Shown here one piece after another: positions 30,001 to 41,289 of a stretch of 64,000 nt of DNA. The notes under the pieces are model-generated. The model was not told the DNA's origin, did no database searches, and saw only the letters and a program-made list of their open reading frames with translations. The position numbers and the translations under genes were made by a program. Source of the DNA: Sipunculus nudus (taxonomy: Eukaryota > Annelida > Sipuncula > Golfingiida > Sipunculidae); contig CM049306.1 of assembly GCA_026874595.1 (NCBI GenBank), positions 86,939,142 to 87,003,141 of the forward strand. Reading direction: 5' to 3'. Within the stretch, counting starts at the first letter, position 1. Every line of letters starts with the position of its first letter.

Positions 30001-33000
30001 TAGGAAAAATAATTATTTATTTTAGTAAATGCTGTTTCTGAAATAATTCAGTTTCCAATTTTTTTTAGGATGTACGGTACTTATCATGGAAAGTCTGGCA
30101 AAAAAATTTTTTTTTAACAAGCCAATCTAAGAAATTTTGATACTTTGGGCATTATTTTATATAATGGTTTCTCATAGCACCTTTAGACTTTAAATGTTTA
30201 ATTCTCCATAATCTTTTGTTAATTCTGGAGAAAATAAATTAATTTATGCAATATTTATTTCCATCTATAGAGAACATCAACTTCACTACTTTACCACATG
30301 CCTTAAATTACCTCCATCTATAGAGATCATCTGCAAATCTGTTTTATTTTACCTCATTATGTAGCGAGTACCAGCCCATCTGCAATGTCTGTGAGGAGAA
30401 ATCTAGAGCTGCCAGATTCACGATGGACTCTCCGATGAAGTCATCCCTGTCCATCAGATCCTTGTCCCAAACCTGACAGATCAAGCTTCCTGAATTAAAA
30501 AGAAATACTGAAATATTAAGTTCCTTTTAGCAGTCAAACATTTACTTTTTCATGTGGCATCACCTGTCTATATTATGACATACCAGTAGTAATTAAAAGT
30601 TCCCGTTTTCGTTTTATTTAAAAGTTATCTATATAACATGTGACATATTGCATTCATTTTACATTTAACTAGTTTGTGATTAAATATCAAGTATAATTTA
30701 TCCTGGTGGTTTCATAAACTAACAGTTTCATAAATACAAAATCACATTGTAATTTTTACAAATGATGTTCTTCAGGTAAGCATCTTGAAATATCACACCT
30801 GTAATTAGCTTTACAGAACAACATAACAGCCTTTGAATTAGTCTGTGTTTGTTTAAGGCATTTTTAATTAAAACATTTATCTATTTGTATCAATTTTTTT
30901 TCTAGATAAACTAGGCTGCACAAAGTCGGCTCACTTCGGCTAAATGAAATATCAGCAGCACCTCCTGATAAACTTGGCACAGCTTGGCTTGATCTTAACT
31001 CGGCTGGGGATGGGGCAAAAAGGTGGGAGTGCCAGGCTCTACTCCTGTAAGGGGGTGTTGTAAAGAACCTGGACTGCAAACAGTGCTGTTCACATAATTT
31101 AATAATGTGACACTGGGGAATATATTTAAATTCTTCCCTTATAGAAGGTGGTGGTTACAGTTTAACCTGGGCCAAGAAGGACAGAGAATTACCATTTAAA
31201 TTTAATTTCCTGTTTTATCTCCCTGAAACCCTGACAATAATCAAATCACACTTGCCAGCAATCCTAAGACAAATATAAATGTATGAAGTATAGCTTGGTT
31301 AGAAAATGAGGCATTGTATCCATTTTATTTATTTATTTTTTTTCAACATTTATGAACAAATTTCATAAATATCTACTCTATGAAGATTACTAGTGAGATA
31401 ACAAAAATGAGACATTTGCAAGAGTTTTATGAATGGAATATAATAAAATATCAAGATCACAAATTTTAAGCTGACCACTATGCTCCCTCATTACAAAGTG
31501 CACAAGAATAATCGCACCTCTGCCAGGCGGCAAGAGGTACTGTTATTATGTATTACCCTTGCTTATTTGGTTTTTCTGTGAGCAATTTGACTCAAAAAAT
31601 TCTGAATACATTTTACTGAAGTTTTTGGAGGATATCACACAAGTGAATTTCTATTAATCTGTATCACCATATAATGTTTTCAAATTAAATGATTCAGTCC
31701 TATTGTTACATATGGCTATTGTATTATAATAGAGCAATTCATCAATATTAGGGGCAGCTCTGTCCTTGAGGTGACCTGGGGTGGAATTGTTGATACGGAC
31801 AGCTGTGAAGGCCTATACAAAACAATGTTTGATGAGGATCCCCCTAGCTTGAGTTTGTGGGCCCTTGTTTCATTATAGTTTTAAAAATGGCCACTAGATG
31901 GCAGCACAATCTGGTAAAGTACCAGGCCACCTGATGGAACCTGCATAAACATTTGTGCCATAAACACAGTAACTGTTACATACTTATACAAAGAATGCTT
32001 GTGCCTTGTTGAAAGTGTCTGTTTTACCATACATATGGTCAATACATTACATGCAACATTTCAGGCTTGGGACAAATGCAAATGCATTTGAAAAAGAAGT
32101 TTAATGGTCACTAGTCATAAAAACGCCATTTGCAAAACTCAGGTCTATCTTAACTTGCCACTAGGCCTGTGAATTGATTTAATTATCGTTTCTGTTTCTT
32201 CAATTCAATTATCAAATCAATTCTTACTTGAGTAGTAAATTTCGGACTTTTTTAAAAATAAAAGCTATTTTACCAAAATGGAAGTAAATTGAACAATACA
32301 AAAGAAAAATGTAGCTCTCCCTGTTTGTCACAGCCATATTTGTTTCTATGCAAGTATAGTGGTCCACCAGCACTCATTTAAAGCAGATTTACGGCACATA
32401 CGGAACAAAGAGCTTTGACATCACAAACTGCTTCACCACATTTGAGAGCTCACAGAGGAGTTTGGGATGGTGCTCACAAAAAATATAATAATCAATATGC
32501 CCAATTCAGAGGTTAATAATCGATAACAATTAATCGAGGGGTTGCAATTCAATGCATCAATTCTTCAATGCATTGTTACACCCCTACTTGCCACACGATT
32601 TCCCTGATGAATGTGTTTGGATTATTTTGGTGCCCCCACCTCCCCACACATGTTATAAACACCTGGGTATAAGCAAAATGAACTGCCTGTGAACTGTGGG
32701 ATCAGTGTTTTCTGTAATATTTTTATGAAAGGTTCAGGGAATTATCTTATTTTGTTTAAAATTTGCTATCCCCATCTTTGCATTATTTTATTATTGGTTG
32801 TAAAAATGCTTCAGAATTAAAAGATCTTTGAGGACCACCAAGAGGTGGTCCAAATTTTCCTATAAGGAAAGGGAATTGTGTTTCTTTGTGAATGTGTATA
32901 CCTGTGAATGCAAACATAGCTAGAGCTTGTGCATCCTCTTCTTTGGTCCCTGGTAGGGTCCTCGAAAAAAGTTAATATTTGTCAGATATTGTAAAAGGCC

Positions 33001-36000
33001 CCTTTAAGCGTCCTCACCTTTATGCAGGTCCTCTGTGGTGATCGGGAAGGTGAAGATTTCGTGGTACGAGGGGTTGAGTGATTTCTTCACCACCTGTGTA
33101 GTACAGACACCACGCTCGTGGGGGTCAGGGTGGATCCATAGCTGAAAAGACATCATCTCAACTTTAAAGAATAATTGCTCAAAACTCAGCCATACCAGGT
33201 AAATGAAATTTAATATAGTCACTATATGCTGACTGAACTGTAATATATTATAAAGAATTACCAATCAGCTTACCTATCATAAAATATAAATAGCCTTACA
33301 TTATATAAATAACAAAACAATCAATACCAAACATAACTAGAACTATTGTCTGAATCGAAATGTTTACCTCCACAAGGTTCCTAAGTGAATGCTTCTGTGC
33401 TCTGCAGTGTCACGCTTCACTAACATTTTTTTTACAGCAACACTAGAACAACAACAGTCCAAGACATTAATGAATTATCACAGCCCTTGACTCAGATAAA
33501 TAAACTGCCATAACTCGAAAATGGTACAGAATCCTCTGAATTTAATGGATTGTTCTTAACCCTCAGCAAAGTCCAACAAATATGTTCAGAAGTTTTTGCA
33601 TTAAAATGTTAACAAACAAACCAACCCAGTAACCAACTGAGGGAAAATATAATACCTTGCCACCTGGTGGAAGTATGATAAAATAACTACAATCTCAAGG
33701 TGCATTTTAACACCTCACATTCTACATTCTTCAGGGGAACTCACCTGAATTTTAGGGTGGGGAAATCTGGCCTAGGCAGGCACAACCATTTCCAGTTGGA
33801 AAGGAAATTAATTTACACTAGCCATGACTTCATGTGTATTCAGTGACACTGAGAATCACGGATCATAAGCAGTGATTTTTTAGAGGCAATTTTACAGTTC
33901 TAGACAAGAGAGCATCATGGAATACAGAGCCCTGCTCTGAATGTATCTGTATGTTTGTTATTATAGCATGAAATGGTGTGCCAATTAATTGTTTATATCA
34001 ATGATTGGTTGTCTTCTTTCATAATAGATTAATTTCAACTCCATTTTTTTGCATAGTTGATCATTAAATATTTATGCACATCCAAAGAAGTCATATTATC
34101 ACGATAAAATATTCTTATTCTGTCAGAGATATAAGAAAGACTGGGCATAAAACAGAAAACAGCATTAAAACAAATAGGTTTCAACAACTCAGCCATTACC
34201 ATGATTTCAGCGTCATGTACAAGTTAAGACTGAATTTACTTGGTCAATAGTTTATAATGGTTTAGGCATAATTCTATATAGCACATTTCATGGTAATATA
34301 AAGTAATTGATTAATAATTGATCATCAGTCTTTTTAATCTTTCAATCATCAACTATGAATTTACAACTGATTCCTACCACTAACAGAATGTGCCCCCCCC
34401 CCCCCCCCCCACCATGTATATATAAACCTGTGGAATCAGTCTTCTGGTGACTCTGGTCGAGCTCATTCTAAACCATGTGATAAAGCTACCTGAACATTTA
34501 AATTTTTTAAACATGCATGATGCAGATAAATAAAACCAGTTTCAGTTTCATGCATTTACGACAGCATAAGCTACACAGGTTTGAGGTGGTCACATTTATT
34601 CACATTTTTAATACTTTGGTATGGTTCCAATTTCACAACCTCAACAAACAGAAACATGCATCAGGCTGCACAGAGTATATATTCATTGATATATGCATAT
34701 ACATGTTTGACATATTTTGTCTACATGCATTTGAGCAATAACTCATACCAGAATTCAGACATTGAATCTTAGTTGTATGGACTCTGAATTGGTTGGTGGT
34801 GACTCAGTCTTGGCCTCTGAGCATTGTGAATCAACTACAACACTGATATATATGTAGTGGGATGAATGAGAATCTGGGAAGATCCAGAATCCTCCCGGGA
34901 AAAATGAGAATCAAGAGATGATTTGAAATGATTCCTGTTCTTCCTGGGAAAAATGAATATTCAAGTCTGTCCTGGGAAAATTGAGATTTCTCATTTTATG
35001 CCCGGGATAGACTGGAATTCTCTTGAAATTTAAACATGGGAAAAATGAGAATTCTCATTTATCCTGGGAAAAACAGGAATCATTTATGGCAACTTTTAAC
35101 TCTTTTACTTCTTTTTAATTTTTATGTTTTCTTTCTTTTTTTTCAGAAAGAAACTTTGATTTTATTTCTTTCACATTAATTCTTAACTGTTCAAGAAGTT
35201 GAAAGAATAAATATATACACTCACATAAAATGAATTATGTGAATATAATATGAAGCTTACGATTTCCAGTTGAGATAAGTGATATATGTATAACAAGTTT
35301 CTTTTTTTTGTTTTATTATTATAGTAATAGTTGGGACAGGTTCTTGATATTAAGATGTCAGAAAAAAAAGAAGCTGGGAAAAATTAGAATTCCCATTCTT
35401 CCTGGGAAAATTAGAATTCTCAACTGTCCCGGGAAAAATGAGAATCAAGTGATGGTATGAATTGATTCACATTCACGAGAATTCTCATTTTTCCCATGAA
35501 GAATGGGAATTCCCATTCCCCAAGGAAGATTCTGGATCCTCCGATATTCTCATTCTTCCCATTACATACTAGTATATATATATTACAAAAAGGATGAGCC
35601 ACTGTCACCTTAAAACCTTGAACAGAGCTACCGATCACCTTTATTTTCCTACCTCGCTTGATGATATTCATGGTGTACAATTATTTCAGGGTTTCCCAAG
35701 CCCATAAATATTGGTTAGCTTAAGGATATTTTTTCAAGATAAGCACCTAAAATTTTCCAAGAATCCTAAAAAATGTTATAACTTAGCCTAGAACAATGCT
35801 ACGTTAATATGATGGGATCTACCTTATTAACCATTTGACACTGTTGCTTTCACAGTTTCTGTCCTAAATATATCTTAACCATCTGGAAGGGAAATTCAAG
35901 GATTAAATTTTTCTGGGTATAAAAAAATTGGATAAAAATAAATGTTTAAATTGCCCGAGGCGCTCAATACATCGAGTAAGGTATATATTTATATATATTT

Positions 36001-39000
36001 TGTTAATATATATGCAAAATCAAAAGAATCTAATGAGAATCCCAGGGAACATTGACAGAGCAGGAATCCTAGTTCATTACTGGGAAAACCATAGAAAATA
36101 TCTGTTACCTATAATAACAAACATTTTGCCTTTTTGAATTTTCATTCTACATCATGAATAACAAACACACAAATGCCAATGAGTCCAGTGGGTAAATGAC
36201 GGTTCATCTGTATTGATGGGGCATCCTATTCACAAAGGTTTCATATTCTGGATAAATACTCTCTCATGAATAATGCAAATTTTAACTCCCCTCAAACAAA
36301 AAGTGAAACACAGTATTTATTACATAAATATTATTTTTTTCCTTTTTATAAAAATAAATTATTATGACAGAACAGACCTTGACATAAGGGTCTGCAGTTT
36401 TGCCTCTCAGATCTTTTGCGATGAGTTGACGAGCTTTCATGACCTTGACCAGCAGTATCTGCTGAGTATGGTCGTACTTGAAGGCCAGCTGAATGTCACC
36501 GTGGGACTGGCTGTGAACTTTCATCACTGATGGATCCATCTTTTTGAAAAGATTCTTCAAACACTGCATGTTCTCCTGTGATAAAAATAAACAAATTATA
36601 TTCAAATGTGAATACAATACTTCTGTATACAAGTATGAGCAAATAAACAAACCTGTATACAGCAGAAGAGTAGAATTTATAAATAGGTAAACATTTGAAA
36701 CATATGACACTTTATTTGAACAAATATTCAGAGATCAAAAGATGGATATTTAAGATATTTTAAGTAAAATATTTTGCATACTCCATATTTTTTCCCCTTA
36801 TTTATAAATACATATATAGGGCTGTATCTTAAGAGGGTTCACTAACATTTGCATCTTTCAGATTCATCTGACAAACAGATGTATGTCAAATTAATGCATA
36901 AATGAACATTTTTCTATTGCATCTTTCAGCCAAAGACCTTTGCAAAGGTCTTCTTTATCCACCCACACATAATATGCAAAAATGCAGCAAAGATTAAGTG
37001 AAATATAATATTTTTTGGTGAAGTCAAGTCACTCATGGTGTTGTTGATGCAGAAAACACAGGTGAATTTATGTGTGTGTCAAACCAAACAAAACAACATG
37101 AAACCAGCCTGGGCTAAATGCTTTGGCTGTATAGGTATGGGGACCTGTCAAAAAACACCACAACATACTTTTCTTAAAATTTAGAAGCATTATCAAAGTC
37201 ATTCATAATTATCTACAAAATTTAATGTTTTTTTTGGGTGTTACCCTAACCCTCCACAAGATATCATCAAATACTGTTTTATAATTTTTTTGCTTAAAGT
37301 TGCTGATGACAAACCAACCAACCAACCAACCAAGAGGAAAACATAATACCTTTCAGGGGAGGTAAAGTAAAGTGGATGTGAATGTTCCTTGTTTTTGTTA
37401 GATATTTGTCAAACAAGACACACCCTGTAGACAGCTTTGATGAGTAAGAAGCTCATCTTATAAACATAGTGAGTTTACGAGTAAACCAAATCCTACACAA
37501 AACATTAATGGTCAGCTTTATGCCACATTATCATACCAGTAGTACAATACTGCACAGACAAATACAGCAGGTGATTATTGCTAAATTAATACTACTGCTT
37601 GATTTCTTATTAAAGTTAACTTAATGTTTTGACATATTTTATCACAGGTACCCTGAACAGCAGTGTCTTGGTTGTTTTTTTTTTTTTTTTTTTGCAATTG
37701 AGAACCCCTCCATATTGCATAACATCTAATGGCATTCTCCAAAAACTGTGGATTGTAAATGCATTAACAGACAAACTGGGTTTTTAAGTTCAGTTCACCA
37801 GAACCCCTGCCTTAGATAATTGAATAATTTCATAAAATAAAAAATAGCAAAAATGAAACAAAAAATCAGTGGGCATCAATATGGCCTGGCATTCACTCAA
37901 TTAACCTGAACTTTAAACAAACTCAAATGTATGACACATTGTCAAGTTAAATATTGGGTATCTACTGACTTATAATAGTGAGTAAACATGAATATATTTC
38001 CTTGTGTGATGAGGATGTTGACCAAGGGAACATGACTTGTACATGCTGTATACAATATTACCACACAGTGCAATAGTTTGTTTGTTAAAGGTCTAGTTTC
38101 AGAGAAATGAATCAAAGTACATGACTTCCTCCAAATTGTTGCAAGGTCTATACATCTTTTTTGGGCTTCTGCTTCAGTCTTTGTATATCAAGCAACTTAC
38201 TTTCTTGTGACTGAGTCAAATACAACTTAAGTTAATTTACAACTTTCAAAAATGAAGAAAGTGAAATAAAGTACAACTAGAATGGCTTTTATTTTTGCAG
38301 CACAGCTATATGTCCCCCCCCTGGCCATCCCAGGTAAAAATATGCACCATCTCAAATCAATGATTCTAGATTTCAACAGATTTGGCCTTGAAGATCAAGG
38401 TCTAGTACCTATACTATTGTGAGTGGAAACAAATTGTGTGTCAAATCTGAGAGAAAAATATGTAATACTTCATATGTTTTTGGGTTCTTGAGACAATAAC
38501 TACAATTTGGCTTATTTGACTTTGAAGATCCTGGTCATGGTTTTCCGTTTTGGAACTCCTCTGAGACTTTGGTACTATTTGACAGACAGACCACTGAAAA
38601 CTACATGTCTCTCCTGCAGGAGACATAAATAAGAGTTATTCTTTATAAACTTAATCCTGATAGACAGTCATATTTTATGGCAATAACTACTGATGTTTGG
38701 ATCATTGAGTTTTCTTGAAGACTGGTCATTCTTCTTTCAGTTTCAATGCTTGACCACCAATGACAACTTTTGATTACATCAAAATAAGCCCAAAAAATGT
38801 CCAAAAACCTGACCAAACCAACCATTTAAAACACCCCATCCTAGAATTTTTATTAAATAATTCTTCTGAAAACTCTTAAGCAATTCAACTAAGAATGCGC
38901 ATAAAAATTTGCAGAGAGTTTTAGTGAAATTTAATATAAATTATCATCATTTATCTTATTATATGCTGTTTTTCACCTGGAGGAGGGATTTCTACAACAG

Positions 39001-40157
39001 AAGTGATTTCTATGATAAATCATATTTCTATTATACTTACCATATTGAAACAAATAACAACAAAATACAGTGCATTTGATGACAAATGTTATAAACACAC
39101 CACACATTGGATAGTGTTAACCTTTGCAAACCTACCCTTTAAGAAAGACAACTGAAAAGAAAAAGATTTAAAAGGTTTAAAATAAAATATTCAAACATTG
39201 TAAATGGTGCACCAATATAAACACTAGAATGAGGTATTTGCATTGCAAAACAGATATAGGTCGCCCCTCCTTATGGGTCTCCCATCCCCAAATTTGACAG
39301 CACCAACATGATACTTGACTTTGCATTACACTGTATTAAAGAGGCATTCTCTAGCTGCATAAAAATCAGCTGTACCAATCACGTGCATGTTTTTTCATCT
39401 TATTTAGTTCATATCCTCTAGGAAACCTTGTATCTGAAATATTAGTCATAACAGCTCAACCTGAAAGCTATTTTCATAACCTGGTGTGGCAACAAGATAA
39501 GGGGCTTCAGTATAATACATCATCATTTTCAGCAGCATTATCATCATTTTTGAGTTCTTTTGTATGAGCCATGATGCTGCTGATCCAAAGGTGCTGCTGT
39601 ATGTGTAAACAATAGATTAATTGCGCCCAACACACAGACATTCCATCCCAGTGCATTACCAGGCCAGTTTAGCACCTGGGGCCAAACAGATTGGGCGAAG
39701 GGTTTATTTTTTAGATATCAAGCGTTTTGTGACAGCTTCATATAATTAGTAAATCTTTACCCAACTAGATTTATCTTCTTTAATCTACAGAAGAATTGTT
39801 ACAGCTGTAGCTACATCACAGAAAATTACTGATCATACTGTAGTGCTCTCATGTCACTACTCGATCATTCATAATAAAGTCTATTTTCATAATTATAATA
39901 AAACCACAATGTATTGCTAGATAAGTAAATCAAAGCTGAAATATTCAAAATTTTAAAAACTAACTATATCATAAATAACAGATTTAACCCACCCTGGTCA
40001 CATCAAACTCATCCCTGCTGATATCCTGTCTACGTCGGGATTCTGCGGTGATGAGTCTAGTAAGGCCTTTGATCTTCTTGGGATCCTGCCCTCTCACTCC
40101 TCTGTCCCGCCTTGCTCGGATCACCTGATCATTTTCTGTTGACTGTGCTGATCCCAT
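14474..40157 (-). CDS. Tandem C2-domain (C2A-C2B) protein with N-myristoylation signal, 402 aa
   Basis: Coding exons, in transcript order: 40157-39993, 36575-36378, 33141-33018, 30489-30353, 27815-27642, 26994-26918, 26121-25992, 21998-21870, 14548-14474. Every junction keeps frame and the last exon ends in TAG. The start MGSAQSTE fits the myristoylation pattern MGxxxS. Residues 11-75 are basic and charged. C2A is about residues 80-205, with D110, D117, D171, D173 and D179 in the five calcium-ligand positions (KDLRG, ADPYVK, WDKDLMDRDD). C2B is about 213-340; its matching positions read NPFVK and DKQEEGSNE, so several ligands are lost. The tail (about 341-402) is basic and lacks a recognised domain. 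Known families of this shape (synaptotagmins, DOC2, rabphilin, Slp) bind membranes in vesicle traffic, but I cannot place this one in a named family: it has no transmembrane helix or zinc finger. The intron after residue 266 appears to be GC-AG. Extra exons in the 7.3-kb last intron cannot be excluded. Confidence 0.9.
15331..15356. repeat. G26 homopolymer
   Basis: 26 consecutive G in the last intron of the C2 gene (C-run on its coding strand). Length may be unreliable. Confidence 0.95.
16140..16310. repeat. Degenerate TAATC/GATTACAATT repeat
   Basis: Many direct and inverted GATTACAATTAC and GTAATC motifs; a low-complexity relic of an AT-rich interspersed repeat. Confidence 0.6.
16603..16662. 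repeat. (TA)n/(GT)n microsatellite next to a MITE end
   Basis: A TA tract then a TG tract, immediately right of AAACCACAGTA, which resembles the end of the TACTGTGG MITE family. Confidence 0.8.
18200..18545 (-). repeat. Possible tRNA-derived SINE
   Basis: On the minus strand GGGTTTGCATCCC (18484-18496) resembles an RNA polymerase III B box. It is preceded by GGCACTGAACTTGTGACCC, the anticodon-arm-like text common in tRNA-derived SINE heads. The body would extend left to about 18200. The head does not fold as an intact tRNA, and the boundaries are guesses. Confidence 0.35.
21035..21188. repeat. Two (TA)n tracts in the last C2-gene intron
   Basis: TA tracts at 21035-21077 and 21164-21188. Confidence 0.9.
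22686..23332. mobile_element. Non-autonomous element with three 179-bp tandem units and a terminal hairpin
   Basis: TCAAAAGTAGGTCAA starts at 22784, 22963 and 23142, giving a 179-base period. The right edge is an 11-base perfect stem, TATGCCCCGGC (23302-23312) and GCCGGGGCATA (23322-23332), around a 9-base loop. The left edge has AGAATGCCCCCGCC. Similar GCCCCGGC-hairpin repeats are familiar from bivalve genomes. It lies in the C2-gene intron between exons at 21998 and 25992. Confidence 0.7.
23660..24968 (-). repeat. Tandem array of ~278-bp units with GGTGGCGCCACC palindromes (copy 1)
   Basis: Perfect GGTGGCGCCACC occurs at 23935, 24490 and 24639, with degraded versions near 23671, 24080, 24211 and 24361. 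The full period is about 278 bases, made of two half-units that each carry one palindrome. Shared unit text includes GCAAAATTTCAGG, GCTATCCAGGATGTATA and TTTTATCCCACGG. The right edge is a head module with CACGTGACCCRATAAT, TTTCGGAAAAATC and AACTTTGTTTTGG. It is inverted relative to the array at 62752-64000 and lies inside a C2-gene intron. Confidence 0.82.
23689..25352. mobile_element. AAAAAAGAGT-rich flanks with GCAGGCCTGC ends around array copy 1
   Basis: CAGGCCTGC at about 23690 and GGCAGGCCTGC at about 25340 bound a segment. Its inner edges are studded with AAAAAAGAGT or GAAAAAAGAGTGA (23715-23785 and 25220-25335). This looks like one low-complexity element into which the palindrome array was inserted. 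Limits and family are uncertain. Confidence 0.4.
32162..32586. mobile_element. hAT-like MITE with 8-bp target duplication
   Basis: The perfect 8-base direct repeat CTTGCCAC flanks the element at 32154-32161 and 32587-32594. The terminal inverted repeats are TAGGCCTGTGAATTG and, inverted, TAGGGGTGTAACAATG. Inner sequence is rich in AATTGAT and ATCAATT motifs. An 8-base duplication with TAGGGGTGTAAC-type ends is the signature of hAT elements. It lies in the intron between C2-gene exons at 30489 and 33018. Confidence 0.85.
34393..34410. repeat. C18 homopolymer
   Basis: 18 consecutive C in a C2-gene intron. Confidence 0.95.
34851..35569. mobile_element. Inverted-repeat element rich in GGGAAAAATGAGAATT
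   Basis: The ends match as inverted copies: TATGTAGTGGGATGAATGAG then GATCCAGAATCCTCC at the left, and inverted TATGTAATGGGAAGAATGAG then GATCCAGAATCTTCC at the right. Within both arms TGGGAAAAATGAGAATTCTC and its complement recur many times; the middle (about 35095-35350) is plain AT-rich. Non-coding. Target duplication is unclear because both flanks are TA-rich. Confidence 0.75.
39346..39783. repeat. Interspersed repeat D, uninterrupted copy
   Basis: It shares about 440 bases with the two flanks of the nested retrotransposons (43282-43453 plus 46153-46441). Landmarks are GCATTCTCTAG at the left, TATGAGCCATRATGC in the middle and ACCCAACTAGATTTA at the right. This copy has GTATAATACAT (39510-39520) where element A inserted in the other copy. 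It lies in an intron of the C2 gene. Family and orientation are unknown. Confidence 0.8.
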
Positions 40158-40679
40158 GTTGTCTTAATTTTCTTCCAACTTAATGTTCTATGAAATAAGA
40201 AAATATATTATTGTTTACTATTCACATTTCACAATTATTCTAAGGCATAAAATCAGAAAAACAGAAATTTATTTTTATTTGTGTGTGTATGTGTACATGT
40301 TTACAATGAAAGATATTTGAGTACTATTTTTACCTGAAATGTTAAATGTTGTTTAAATAGTGGATATAACATTGCACAATTGTAATTTTATTATGAGTGG
40401 GGTATTGGTGGCCAGTGGACCAATTTACAAGGCATCAGTCAAGGCTTATTCTTTTCAGAATATACAGATCTATATGAAAGAAATATCATAAAATACTGCC
40501 TCCAAAGAAAAGATTCCTTATGTACAGAATGCAGATCCAGCATGCATAGTGCATATAAATGTTGGTACTGACTAATTAAATTAGGTAAAATTTCTTATGC
40601 ACAGATCTGGCATATAGTGATTTTTGTAAGTTCCAAATGGTATCAAAGAGGGACACATAGAAAACATGTATGTTGCCAT

Positions 40680-41285
40680 GCTGTCGCCTCATGGTCGCCG
40701 AAAAACAAGCGACAGGACCTCTGCTATGACAATAGTCTACGACAAGCTACAAATGGCTGGCGACTGTCTGACGACAAGCTGCCGACAACCCGCGACACAG
40801 TCGCCGCGACAAAGGACAATCACCCACGACAACCTACGACCACATCTGCGACAACCTACAACCAGACTGGCGACAACCTACGACACCAGAATTTTTGCCA
40901 CGTCCTCCCGCGACATGCTTCGACGATTTTCTTTCATGTGCTATGTGAGGAGCCGGACACAAGAATGGGTCTTGTTTCAAGTAACAACAGCCCGCGACAA
41001 CACACACGACAACCCGTGTCACCTGGCGACAGCCTACGACAACCCGCGTCAGCTGGCGACAGCCTACGACAACACCTACGCCAGTAGAAGACAGACTACG
41101 CTCACTGGCGACAAAAAAGCTGTCGCCTGAGAATTTTGAACATGTTGAAAATCCAGAGGCGACAGCTTCGAGGTCACGCGTCTTGGGGCGACTTCAGGCG
41201 ACTACAGGCGACCATACAGGCGACCACCCGGCGACCATGAGGCGACAGCCTGGTCGCCTGTAGAGTCGCCTAAGTGGGACAGCCC
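40680..41285. mobile_element. GCGAC/GTCGC-rich element with inverted repeats
   Basis: A G+C-rich island in AT-rich surroundings, packed with about two dozen GCGAC or GTCGC pentamers. GCTGTCGCCTCATGGTCGCC at 40680 recurs inverted at 41231-41250. The right edge read inward begins GGGGCTGTCCCACTTAGG, like a DNA-transposon terminus; the matching left terminus is missing or degraded. Long open frames here (such as 40617-41087) come from the repeated motif and show no domain. Probably a non-autonomous DNA transposon with subterminal repeats. Confidence 0.55.
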
Positions 41286-41289
41286 CATT

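Noticed and set aside
30864-31079. 71-codon minus-strand open frame in a C2-gene intron
   Set aside because: It is not flanked by usable splice sites in frame, and the exons at 33018 and 30489 join perfectly without it.
40617-41130. Overlapping plus-strand open frames of about 155 codons
   Set aside because: They are produced by the reiterated GCGAC motif, which avoids stops; there are no domains and similar openness in two frames.
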